Part shown: one piece after another, positions 1-6,403 of the stretch
Position numbering within the stretch: position 1 is the stretch's first letter
Layout: each line of letters starts with the position of its first letter
DNA from: Chloroflexota bacterium
GTDB taxonomy: Bacteria > Chloroflexota > Anaerolineae > UBA4142
Assembly (NCBI GenBank): GCA_023380675.1
Contig: JAMCRS010000100.1
Coordinates: forward strand, 1-7,402
Reading direction: 5' to 3'
DNA: 7,402 bases
Notes under the pieces: generated by a model
What the model saw: the letters and a program-made list of their open reading frames with translations, nothing else
The model's database searches: none
Told to the model about the DNA's origin: nothing
Position numbers and translations under genes: made by a program

Positions 1-468
1 GGGCGAGCATCTCCCAAATTCGCGCCGGCCGAGAGTCCAACCTCGCCGCCCCCCACGTCCACCCAGAGTCCGCCAACAGCCACACCCATGCCGACGAATA
101 CCGTGGAACCGACGGCCACCCCAGTTCCGCCCACCGCAACCCTCCAGCCGATGGATACCGTCGTACCTCCCACCCCGACCCTGACAGCCACCCCGGGCCC
201 TGCTATTCCTGCCGGCATGGGCGGACTGCTGGTCACGAACAATATCGGCCAATACGATATCAACTTCGGAATCGACGCCAAGAACTATGCCATTCCGATG
301 GGTGGAGGCAAGCTAAGCGTCTATCTCTCCCCGGGGACCCACAACTTTTCGGTGGCCAGAAATCAGAACTGGAGTTTTTCGTGCTCCAAAGCGAACAATT
401 GCACGGTCGAGATCGCCGTGGGACAGATCACCCAATTGTCCATCGATCGCTCGAATTACGGCGATTGA
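1..468 (+). CDS. 3' end of a Pro/Thr-rich linker protein with a small C-terminal, probably extracytoplasmic domain (5' partial)
   Basis: The frame is open from the first base of the window to a TGA at 466-468, so the true start lies upstream; the first ATG (88-90) is only an internal codon in the linker. Of the 155 visible residues, about the first 68 are almost entirely Pro, Thr, Ala and Ser, with units such as PTATPVPPTAT and PPTPTLTATPGP. This is a flexible linker of the kind that joins a membrane or wall anchor to an outer domain. From about residue 70 a compact segment begins (GGLLVTNNIGQYDINF), rich in predicted beta strands and containing an SPGTHNFSV turn and two Cys (FSCSKANNC) that could form a disulfide. 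The shape recalls PEGA-like beta domains at the C-termini of Chloroflexota surface proteins and Ser/Thr kinases, but no residue proves this. The function is unknown. No clear terminator follows. Confidence 0.7.
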   Translation, partial: GRASPKFAPAESPTSPPPTSTQSPPTATPMPTNTVEPTATPVPPTATLQPMDTVVPPTPTLTATPGPAIPAGMGGLLVTNNIGQYDINFGIDAKNYAIPMGGGKLSVYLSPGTHNFSVARNQNWSFSCSKANNCTVEIAVGQITQLSIDRSNYGD

Positions 469-570
469 TCCCCGCCGAGTCCCTATCGCGGCGCCATTCC
501 GATTGCGGGGGTGTGGCCAGGCCTCGTCGCCCTCAACCGGCCTCACGCGTTGTGGGGCGCAAACCGTTAT

Positions 571-607
571 TTTTCGGGACTGGGAACGTTGTGGTATAAT
601 AGTGGGA
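571..607 (+). promoter_or_regulatory. Extended -10 promoter for the mazG-like gene
   Basis: A perfect TATAAT hexamer at 595-600 is preceded by TGG, giving the extended -10 form TGnTATAAT. The best -35 candidates, 16-18 bases upstream in the T-rich stretch around 571-577 (ATTTTTCGGG context), match TTGACA poorly, as is usual for extended -10 promoters. Transcription would start near 606-607, about 15 bases before the ATG at 622. The local AT content stands out against the GC-rich surroundings. It may also supply recO, glyS and ppdK further down, since no terminator is seen between them. Confidence 0.65.
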
Positions 608-621
608 ATGGGGGGAATCGA

Positions 622-933
622 ATGACCGAGACGGACGGGCTCAATCAAAAGATGCGCGAGGTTCGGGCGTTGGCAGACGGTAAGGGTTTTTCCTCGGACC
701 CGGCGCGAATTTGGGAGATGCTCGCCCTGATCCATACCGAAGTCTCGGAAGCGACGGACGCCTACAAAAAAGGCGAACCGATGGATCACGTCGGCGAAGA
801 GCTGACCGACGCCGTGATCCGGATCCTGCACCTGATGTCCGCGCTTGACCTGGATGCCGAAGCGATGTTCCAGGACAAAATGAAAAAGAATTGGGAACGT
901 CCGTACAAATACAACACGGTGAGGGGCGGCTAG
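622..933 (+). CDS. MazG-like nucleotide pyrophosphohydrolase (single small domain)
   Basis: This is a 103-residue all-alpha protein of the MazG/NTP pyrophosphohydrolase superfamily, which splits nucleoside triphosphates into monophosphate and pyrophosphate with Mg2+ and helps clear aberrant nucleotides. The metal-binding signature ExxE(n)ExxD is intact: E40 and E43 (TEVSEA), then E60 and D63 (EELTDAVIRI), 16 residues apart. The C-terminal KNWERPYKYN matches the KN..RPYKH tail of short MazG-like proteins. The start is set at ATG 622 because the extended -10 promoter lies just upstream, so a GTG at 511 would sit before the transcript begins. A G-run (610-615) six bases before the ATG is a weak ribosome site. 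The protein is about half the size of E. coli MazG, which carries two such domains. Substrate preference cannot be read from sequence. A 139-base gap separates it from recO. Confidence 0.85.
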   Translation: MTETDGLNQKMREVRALADGKGFSSDPARIWEMLALIHTEVSEATDAYKKGEPMDHVGEELTDAVIRILHLMSALDLDAEAMFQDKMKKNWERPYKYNTVRGG

Positions 934-1058
934 CCCTGCTCGATGGCGGCGACGAGACGTCCTGAGCGAGCGCGTTCGCCGCAACGCGACCCAGCTGGGA
1001 CGGAGAGTGTGGAGAAACCCGGATTCAAGCTTGAGCGAGCATTACGCGGCAGCACGCC

Positions 1059-1063
1059 GAGGA
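1059..1063 (+). promoter_or_regulatory. Ribosome binding site deciding the recO start
   Basis: GAGGA at 1059-1063 lies nine bases before TTG 1073. The upstream GTG at 1007 has its GGAG only one base away, too close for use, so the TTG is preferred. The resulting N-terminus ([18 protein letters not shown]) matches the usual RecO beginning. Confidence 0.55.
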
Positions 1064-1072
1064 ATCTTAACT

Positions 1073-1933
1073 TTGAGCATAGCGCGCGATCGGCTTTATC
1101 GAGTCCAGGCCATCGTGTTGAAGCGCACCGACTTCGGCGAGGCGGACCGCTTGCTCACCCTTTTTACGCCCGATCTCGGCAAGGTGCGCGCGATCGCCAA
1201 AGGGGCGCGCAAGCCGTCGAGCCGCAAGAGCGGTCACGTCGAGCTCTTTACGCATGCGGCGATGCTGATCGCCCGGGGGCGCCACCTCGACATCGTCACA
1301 CAGGCGGACACGCTCGACGCGTTTCTGCCGCTGCGCGAGAATCTCGAACGCCTCGGGATCGCGTACTATATGGCGGAGCTGGTCGACCAGTTTTCTGAGG
1401 AGGGGGACGCGTTGTCGCGCGGCGACTACCGTCCGGTATTCGATCTTCTGCTCCACGCGCTCGGATGGCTGGGGGATGACGCCACCGACCCGGCTCTGCT
1501 CGCTCGCTACTTTGAGCTGCGATTGCTGCAGCACGTCGGCTATCGCCCTCAGCTTTTTACGTGTGTCAATTGCGGCGAGCCGATCGAGCCGGTCGTAAAC
1601 TATTTCAGCGCCGAAGCCGGCGGAATTCTCGACGCCAAATGCGTTCAAGCGGAGCACGGCGTGCAGACGGCGCAAGGGGACGTACAGGCGATCTCGCTCA
1701 GCACGCTCAAGGTGCTGCGGTACCTCCAAACGCGAGAATGGGAAACGGTGCGCTCGCTGCACTTGAACGCAGATGCGCACGCGCAGGTGGAGGCGGTGCT
1801 GCAGCGCCACATCGCGCACCACCTCGAGCGGAATCTAAAGAGCGTCGACTTTATCCGGACTCTGAGACAGCCGGCCGTCGCGCTCGCAACCCAGCCCGGA
1901 TCCGAGAACGTCACAACCGCTCCTCCAAGGTAA
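1073..1933 (+). CDS. recO: DNA repair protein RecO
   Basis: RecO works with RecR and RecF to remove SSB from single-stranded DNA, load RecA at gaps and anneal complementary strands; it acts in the cytoplasm. The 286-residue product has the typical N-terminal OB-fold ([38 protein letters not shown] in short pieces, residues 9-46), then a helical domain (about 85-160) with the [12 protein letters not shown] segment, and a zinc-motif region. There CVNC (C164, C167) is kept, but the second pair reads D187-A-K-C190, so one of the four expected cysteines is Asp. The C-terminal 20 residues are a polar tail. The start is TTG 1073; GTG 1007 would add 22 residues unlike RecO. Its stop lies five bases before glyS, so the two are co-transcribed and probably translationally coupled. 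Identification is firm; the exact start is less so. Confidence 0.92.
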   Translation: MSIARDRLYRVQAIVLKRTDFGEADRLLTLFTPDLGKVRAIAKGARKPSSRKSGHVELFTHAAMLIARGRHLDIVTQADTLDAFLPLRENLERLGIAYYMAELVDQFSEEGDALSRGDYRPVFDLLLHALGWLGDDATDPALLARYFELRLLQHVGYRPQLFTCVNCGEPIEPVVNYFSAEAGGILDAKCVQAEHGVQTAQGDVQAISLSTLKVLRYLQTREWETVRSLHLNADAHAQVEAVLQRHIAHHLERNLKSVDFIRTLRQPAVALATQPGSENVTTAPPR

Positions 1934-1938
1934 ACCTT

Positions 1939-3264
1939 ATGCCAGACATGGACACGCTCGTATCGTTGTGCAAACGAAGGGGTTTTGTATTTCAGTCGTC
2001 GGAGATCTACGGCGGCATCGGCGGGTTCTGGGACTATGGCCCGCTGGGGGTCGAGCTCAAGAATAATATAAAGCGCGCCTGGTGGAAGCAGATGGTCCAG
2101 GACCGCGAGGACCTGGTCGGAGTCGACGCGACCGTCATCATGAACCCCACCGTCTGGCGCGCGAGCGGACACGTCGAGACCTTTTCTGATCCGCTCGTGG
2201 AATGCCGGAATTGCCACCATCGGTTTCGCGCCGATCACGTCAAGGGGGACGCGTGCCCGAATTGCGGGAACAAGGGCACGCTGACGGAGCCGCGCCAATT
2301 CAACCTGTTGTTCAAGACCTACGTCGGCCCGGTCGAAGACGACGCATCGATCGCCTATTTGCGGCCGGAAACAGCTCAGGGGATCTTTGTCAACTTTTTG
2401 AACGTCCAGCAGACGATGCGAAGAAAAATCCCTTTCGGGATCGGCCAGATCGGCCGCGCGTTCCGGAACGAGATCGTTACGGGCAACTTTATCTTCCGCG
2501 ACCGCGAATTCGAGCAGATGGAGATCGAGTATTTCGTCAAGCCGGGAACGGAAGACGAATGGCATGTCAAGTGGCGCGACATTCGCATGGAGTGGTGGAC
2601 CCATTCCCTGGGGATTCGCAGCGAGAATATCCGCGTCCGCGCTCTTCCCAAGGAGGACTTGGCGCACTACTCCAAAGGAACCTTTGAGATCGAATACAAT
2701 TTCCCGATGGGATGGAGCGAAGTCGAGGGGATCGCGAGCCGAACGGATTTCGATCTCAAGCGCCACGGCGAGACGAGCGGCAAAAGCCTCGAATACTTTG
2801 ACGACGAGACCAAGGAACATTATCTCCCGTACGTCATTGAGCCCTCCATGGGGGTGGACCGCTGCCTGCTGGCGCTCCTCTTCGACGCGTATGTCGACGA
2901 AGAAGTGCGGGGCGACAAGCGGGTCGTCCTCAAGCTGCCGAAGGAGTTGGCGCCGATCAAGGTTGCAGTGCTGCCGCTCGCCCGCAACCGACCGGAGATC
3001 GTCGCCCTGGCCCGTGAGATCGCCGCGCGGCTGCGCCCGCGCATGATGACCGTGTACGACGACACGGCGTCGATCGGCCGGCTCTACCGGCGCCAGGACG
3101 AAGTCGGCACGCTCTTTTGCGTAACCGTCGACCACCAATCCGCGCTGCCGGACGACGACAAGTACGACGGCAAAGTGACCGTTCGCGACCGCGACACGAT
3201 GGAGCAAGACCGCGTCCCGATCGCCCAGATCGAGAGCGTTTTGACCGAACGACTGGCGAGCTGA
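1939..3264 (+). CDS. glyS: Glycyl-tRNA synthetase, single-chain (alpha2) type
   Basis: This class II enzyme charges tRNA-Gly with glycine using ATP. The product has 441 residues, the usual length of the homodimeric bacterial form rather than the alpha/beta tetramer of E. coli. Motif 1 lies in [16 protein letters not shown] (35-49). A Cys4 zinc insertion is intact (C89, C92, C106, C109). [14 protein letters not shown] (140-153) is the glycine-site signature. Motif 2 is FRNEI and [14 protein letters not shown] (175-199, with R176, E178, R187), and motif 3 is [15 protein letters not shown] (300-314, with R308). The anticodon-binding domain runs from about 338 to 436. ATG 1939 is chosen because AAGG (1927-1930, inside the recO end) lies eight bases upstream and the protein aligns from there; ATG 1948 is a possible alternative. 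An upstream in-frame extension would overlap recO and is unlike the family. No T-box leader is seen. Confidence 0.96.
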   Translation: MPDMDTLVSLCKRRGFVFQSSEIYGGIGGFWDYGPLGVELKNNIKRAWWKQMVQDREDLVGVDATVIMNPTVWRASGHVETFSDPLVECRNCHHRFRADHVKGDACPNCGNKGTLTEPRQFNLLFKTYVGPVEDDASIAYLRPETAQGIFVNFLNVQQTMRRKIPFGIGQIGRAFRNEIVTGNFIFRDREFEQMEIEYFVKPGTEDEWHVKWRDIRMEWWTHSLGIRSENIRVRALPKEDLAHYSKGTFEIEYNFPMGWSEVEGIASRTDFDLKRHGETSGKSLEYFDDETKEHYLPYVIEPSMGVDRCLLALLFDAYVDEEVRGDKRVVLKLPKELAPIKVAVLPLARNRPEIVALAREIAARLRPRMMTVYDDTASIGRLYRRQDEVGTLFCVTVDHQSALPDDDKYDGKVTVRDRDTMEQDRVPIAQIESVLTERLAS

Positions 3265-3270
3265 ACGATC

Positions 3271-3315
3271 GATTGGAATGTCCCTGATTGGTTGGACAGA
3301 CGACGAGGTCCAATC
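3271..3315 (+). promoter_or_regulatory. ppdK leader with competing hairpins and a repeated GATTGG motif
   Basis: The glyS-ppdK spacer contains GATTGGA (3271-3277) and GATTGG (3286-3291) as a direct repeat 15 bases apart, plus the inverted copy CCAATC (3310-3315). Several pairings exclude one another. GATTGGA with TCCAATC (3309-3315) gives 7 bp and encloses TGTCC (3279-3283) with GGACA (3294-3298), 5 bp. Alternatively TTGGAC (3292-3297) pairs with GTCCAA (3308-3313), extendable to 8 bp with one G-U. There is no T-run, so this is not a simple terminator. It could be a leader switch or a protein binding site. Confidence 0.4.
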
Positions 3316-3330
3316 CAGCGCAATCAAAGG

Positions 3331-3336
3331 CATAAT
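3331..3336 (+). promoter_or_regulatory. Possible -10 box upstream of ppdK
   Basis: CATAAT matches the -10 consensus at five of six bases and lies 25 bases before the ppdK ATG. No good -35 hexamer lies 16-18 bases upstream (the bases there read GGTCCAA) and there is no TG extension. It is a weak candidate for a separate ppdK promoter; read-through from glyS is equally possible. Confidence 0.25.
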
Positions 3337-3346
3337 TCGGATACTT

Positions 3347-3354
3347 AAGGAGGA
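3347..3354 (+). promoter_or_regulatory. Strong Shine-Dalgarno site of ppdK
   Basis: AAGGAGGA is a near-perfect match to the anti-Shine-Dalgarno end of 16S rRNA and ends seven bases before ATG 3362. It is the best ribosome site in the window and fixes the start: the in-frame ATG at 3278 would place this site inside the coding sequence and has no comparable site of its own. Confidence 0.85.
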
Positions 3355-3361
3355 CGTCACG

Positions 3362-6172
3362 ATGCCTACCAAGACAAAGGCAAAGAAACCTGCCGCGAAG
3401 ACGACGGCACGCAAGACACTCTTGAAAAAATGGGTGTACTCATTTGAAGAAGGCAATAAGGACATGCGCGATCTGCTCGGCGGGAAAGGGGCCGGGCTCG
3501 CCGAAATGACCGGGGCCAATCTGCCGGTGCCTCCCGGCTTTACGATCACGACCGAGGCGTGCAACGCCTATCAGGCCGCCGGCAAGAAATTCCCAAAGGG
3601 AATGTGGGAGCAGACGCTCGCCGCGATGAAAAAGGTAGAGAGACAGAGCGGCAAGTCCTTTGGCGATCCGGACAATCCTCTATTGGTCTCCGTCCGGTCG
3701 GGTGCCAAGTTCTCTATGCCGGGTATGATGGACACCGTTCTCAATCTGGGCTTGAACGCCGAGACGCTCAAAGGGATTGAAGCGCTGACCGGCAACCCGC
3801 GTTTTGCCCAGGACGCCTACCGCCGCTTCATCCAGATGTTCGGCCGGATCGTCATGGGCATCGAGGCGAAGAAATTCGATGCCATTTTCGACGGCGTCAA
3901 GGAAAAGCACCACGCGAAGCTGGACACCGATCTGGACGCGAATGCGTTGAAAGAGGTTGTCGCCGCCTACAAAGAGCTGTACAAAAAGGAGATCGGCGAA
4001 GCATTTCCCGAAGATCCGAACAAGCAGCTCGAGCTGGCGATCGGCGCCGTGTTCGGGTCGTGGATGGGCAAGCGCGCGGTCGACTATCGCCGCATCAACA
4101 AGATTCCGGACAACCTCGGCACTGCAGTCAACGTGGTGACCATGGTGTATGGCAACATGGGCGACGACTCCGGCACCGGCGTCGCGTTCACGCGCGATCC
4201 CGGCAACGGCGAAAACGAGCTCTTCGGCGAATACCTCACCAATGCGCAGGGAGAAGACGTCGTCGCCGGCATTCGAACGCCGATGAAGATCGCCGAGCTA
4301 AAGCAAAAGAACCAAAAGGTCTATGAGGAGTTCCGTACCATCGCCCGGCGCATGGAAAAGCACTACCGGGAGATGCAGGACCTCGAATTCACCGTCGAGC
4401 GCGGCAAGCTGTACATGCTGCAGACGCGCACCGGCAAGCGGACGGCGCGCGCGGCGGTCAAAGTCGCGGTCGACATGGTCCGCGAGAAACTGATCTCGAA
4501 GCAAGAGGCGGTCCAGCGCGTCGAGCCGAACCAGGTCGTGCAGCTCTTGATGCCGCAGTTCGACGGGAGCGCCAAGGCGGAAGCGAAACTCAAAGGCGAC
4601 CTGCTTGCGACCGGCTTGAACGCCTCGCCAGGCGCGGCGACCGGTCTCGCGATCTTCGACCCCGATACGGCCGAACGCCTCGGAAAAGAGGGCAAGAACG
4701 TCGTGCTCGTGCGCTACGAGACTTCGCCCGAAGACGTGCACGGCATGTATGCTTCCAAGGGTATCCTGACCCAGCACGGCGGGGCGACGTCGCACGCCGC
4801 CGTCGTCGCGCGCGGTGCGGGACTGCCGTGCGTGGCCGGCTGCGAAGGCATCCGGGTGGACGAGGAGCACAAGGTGTTCGCCGTCAACGGCCGGACCATC
4901 AAAGAAAACGAGTATATCTCGATCGACGGCGGGACCGGCGAGGTTTACGCCGGCCAGATTCACACGATCCTTCCGGATTTCGACAAGGAAGAGGACTTGA
5001 AAACGCTTCTCGGCTGGGCGGACGAGATCCGGCTCGAGAAATCGCGCAAGGGGATGGAAAATGCGCCGCAGTTGGGCTTGCAGGTCTGGGCCAACGCGGA
5101 CTATCCGCGCGACGCGCGCATGGCGCGCCGGTTTGGCGCGCAGGGCATCGGCCTTTGCCGCACCGAGCACATGTTCTTTGAAACCGAGCGGCTCCCCATC
5201 GTTCAGAAGATGATCCTGGCCAAGAACGACGCGGAGCGCCAAAAATACCTCGACCAGCTGCTGCCGGTGCAGCGAAGCGATTTCATCGGCATCTTTGAGG
5301 CGATGGAGGAGCTTCCGACGGTCATTCGCCTGATCGATCCGCCGCTGCACGAATTCCTTCCGTCGTACGAAGAGCTGCTGGTCAAGGCCACCGAATTGCG
5401 CGTCCGGATCGAGTACATGAAGAAAGAGGGCGTCAATTCGACGACCGAGCAGGCGCAGTTCAGCGAGACCGAAGACATGCTCAAGGCGGTCGCGGGCATG
5501 AAGGAAGCGAACCCGATGCTCGGATTGCGTGGCTGCCGCCTGGGCATCACGATGCCGCAGATCACCGTGATGCAGACGCGCGCCATCCTCGAAGCGGCGT
5601 GCACGTTGAAGAAACGCGGCGTGAACGTGCATCCTGAGATCATGATTCCTCTGGTCGGGCACGTGAACGAGCTCAAGAACCAGCGCGAGATCCTGGAAGC
5701 GGAAGCCAAGAAGGTGCTGGCCGAGCAGGGAGTCGAGCTCGAATACAAGTTCGGCACGATGATCGAGGTGCCGCGCGGCGCGTTGACCGCAAAGGAGATC
5801 GCCGAATATGCGCAGTTCTTCTCCTTCGGCACGAACGATCTGACCCAGACGACGTTCGGCTACTCGCGTGACGACGCGGAGGGCAAGTTCTTGCTCAAGT
5901 ATGTCGAGGACAAGATCCTGCCCGAGAATCCATTCCAGGCGCTCGACCAAATGGGAGTCGGCCAGTTGATGCGGATCGCGGTCCAGGCCGGCCGGTCGAC
6001 CAAGCCGGACCTCAAGGTCGGGATTTGCGGCGAGCATGGCGGCGATCCGTCTTCGATCGATTTTTGTCATCGGATCGGCTTGAATTATGTGAGCTGTTCG
6101 CCGTTCCGAGTGCCGGTCGCGAGGCTGGCGGCAGCGCAGGCGGCGCTAACGCCGATCGCGAAGGACAAGTAA
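3362..6172 (+). CDS. ppdK: Pyruvate, phosphate dikinase (PPDK)
   Basis: PPDK reversibly converts ATP, pyruvate and phosphate to AMP, PEP and pyrophosphate in the cytoplasm, serving glycolysis or gluconeogenesis. The product has 936 residues, somewhat longer than the usual 870-910. Domain order is typical: an ATP-grasp part with GGKGAGLAEM (40-49), VSVRSGAKFSMPGMMD (from 109, R112) and GNMGDDSGTGVAFTRDPG (264-281), with E290 in FGEYL; the swivelling domain with catalytic His478 in HGGATSHAAVVARG; and the C-terminal PEP barrel with R600 (GLCRTEHMFF), R656 (VIRLIDPPLHEF), E802 (MIEVPRG), N825 (GTNDLTQT) and catalytic Cys889 (GICGEHGGDPSS). All residues known to be essential are present. Odd points are a Lys/Ala-rich tail over the first 23 residues, Ala where most PPDKs have Met in GGMTSHA, and about 35 extra internal residues compared with the clostridial enzyme. 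The gene follows glyS after 97 bases; no PPDK regulatory protein (DUF299) gene lies between them. Confidence 0.97.
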   Translation: MPTKTKAKKPAAKTTARKTLLKKWVYSFEEGNKDMRDLLGGKGAGLAEMTGANLPVPPGFTITTEACNAYQAAGKKFPKGMWEQTLAAMKKVERQSGKSFGDPDNPLLVSVRSGAKFSMPGMMDTVLNLGLNAETLKGIEALTGNPRFAQDAYRRFIQMFGRIVMGIEAKKFDAIFDGVKEKHHAKLDTDLDANALKEVVAAYKELYKKEIGEAFPEDPNKQLELAIGAVFGSWMGKRAVDYRRINKIPDNLGTAVNVVTMVYGNMGDDSGTGVAFTRDPGNGENELFGEYLTNAQGEDVVAGIRTPMKIAELKQKNQKVYEEFRTIARRMEKHYREMQDLEFTVERGKLYMLQTRTGKRTARAAVKVAVDMVREKLISKQEAVQRVEPNQVVQLLMPQFDGSAKAEAKLKGDLLATGLNASPGAATGLAIFDPDTAERLGKEGKNVVLVRYETSPEDVHGMYASKGILTQHGGATSHAAVVARGAGLPCVAGCEGIRVDEEHKVFAVNGRTIKENEYISIDGGTGEVYAGQIHTILPDFDKEEDLKTLLGWADEIRLEKSRKGMENAPQLGLQVWANADYPRDARMARRFGAQGIGLCRTEHMFFETERLPIVQKMILAKNDAERQKYLDQLLPVQRSDFIGIFEAMEELPTVIRLIDPPLHEFLPSYEELLVKATELRVRIEYMKKEGVNSTTEQAQFSETEDMLKAVAGMKEANPMLGLRGCRLGITMPQITVMQTRAILEAACTLKKRGVNVHPEIMIPLVGHVNELKNQREILEAEAKKVLAEQGVELEYKFGTMIEVPRGALTAKEIAEYAQFFSFGTNDLTQTTFGYSRDDAEGKFLLKYVEDKILPENPFQALDQMGVGQLMRIAVQAGRSTKPDLKVGICGEHGGDPSSIDFCHRIGLNYVSCSPFRVPVARLAAAQAALTPIAKDK

Positions 6173-6182
6173 TACCACCCGG

Positions 6183-6217
6183 TAAAATGGCGCAGGGAAC
6201 ACACCTGCGCCATTTTA
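6183..6217 (+). terminator. Rho-independent terminator after ppdK, symmetric and possibly bidirectional
   Basis: TAAAATGGCGCAGG (6183-6196) and CCTGCGCCATTTTA (6204-6217) are perfect reverse complements, a 14-bp stem with a 7-base loop. The GC-rich core is flanked by AAAA on the left and TTTT on the right, so either strand would give a hairpin followed by U residues. It begins 10 bases after the ppdK stop codon. Confidence 0.88.
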
Positions 6218-6310
6218 ATATTAACGTTTCCTGTGCGTCGTCCGAACGCGTCGGCCGGTCAGTTGCGTGCCGCGCCGGTGCGGGCGCCCCTCGGTAGTCT
6301 GATCGCACTC

Positions 6311-6369
6311 ACGGATGAATCGCAACGCCTCGCCGCTGTCCTCATCCGTCCGGAGGGTCGAATCGATTC
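6311..6369. repeat. Inverted repeat and palindrome in front of the oxidoreductase gene
   Basis: ACGGATGA (6311-6318) is the exact reverse complement of TCATCCGT (6342-6349), separated by 23 bases. Just downstream, GAATCGATTC (6360-6369) is a perfect 10-base palindrome whose half site GAATCG also occurs at 6316-6321. These could form an operator or a leader hairpin for the gene at 6404. No convincing sigma-70 promoter was found in 6218-6403; TATATG at 6384-6389 is too close to the ribosome site to be attractive. Confidence 0.35.
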
Positions 6370-6391
6370 ACGGCAACGAAACGTATATGAC

Positions 6392-6398
6392 GAGGAGA
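6392..6398 (+). promoter_or_regulatory. Ribosome binding site of the FAD oxidoreductase
   Basis: GAGGAGA ends five bases before ATG 6404, a good Shine-Dalgarno match that supports this start, with the dinucleotide-binding motif following at once. Confidence 0.75.
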
Positions 6399-6403
6399 TC
6401 AAA

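Noticed and set aside
541..574. Possible terminator after the first gene (CCTCAC and GTGGGG stem, then a T-rich stretch)
   Set aside because: The stem is only 6 bp with a wobble pair, and the T-rich stretch begins about ten bases after it; it is more likely part of the promoter region.
511..621. Upstream GTG extension of the mazG-like gene
   Set aside because: The extended -10 promoter at 592-600 falls inside this extension and the added residues have no family resemblance.
946..981. Inverted repeat GCGGCGA / TCGCCGC between the mazG-like gene and recO
   Set aside because: It is seven bases with a long loop in GC-rich sequence and no T-run, so chance is a sufficient explanation.
943..1398. 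Plus-strand frame overlapping the recO start
   Set aside because: It is out of frame with recO and Arg-rich, has no ribosome site, and most of its length sits within the conserved RecO OB-fold coding region.
1067..1822. Minus-strand open frame opposite recO
   Set aside because: It is a mirror frame of a clearly identified recO, Arg/Val/Leu-rich, without a plausible product.
3278..3361. Upstream ATG extension of ppdK
   Set aside because: It would place the strong AAGGAGGA site inside the coding region, and the 28 extra residues do not resemble PPDK.
1645..3564. Long minus-strand open frame (639 codons) opposite recO, glyS and the ppdK start
   Set aside because: It spans three real plus-strand genes and two intergenic gaps, with low-complexity composition and no recognisable motif.
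4298..6070. Long minus-strand open frame (590 codons) opposite ppdK
   Set aside because: It lies entirely antisense to a gene with all PPDK catalytic motifs. Its product is Arg/Leu/His/Asp-rich with no domain, as expected for the mirror frame of a GC-rich gene; such frames are a known source of false annotations.
6340..6375. tRNA-like stretch (GGGTCGAATC) upstream of the oxidoreductase
   Set aside because: It resembles a T-loop only superficially; no matching T-stem, acceptor stem or anticodon arm could be formed around it.
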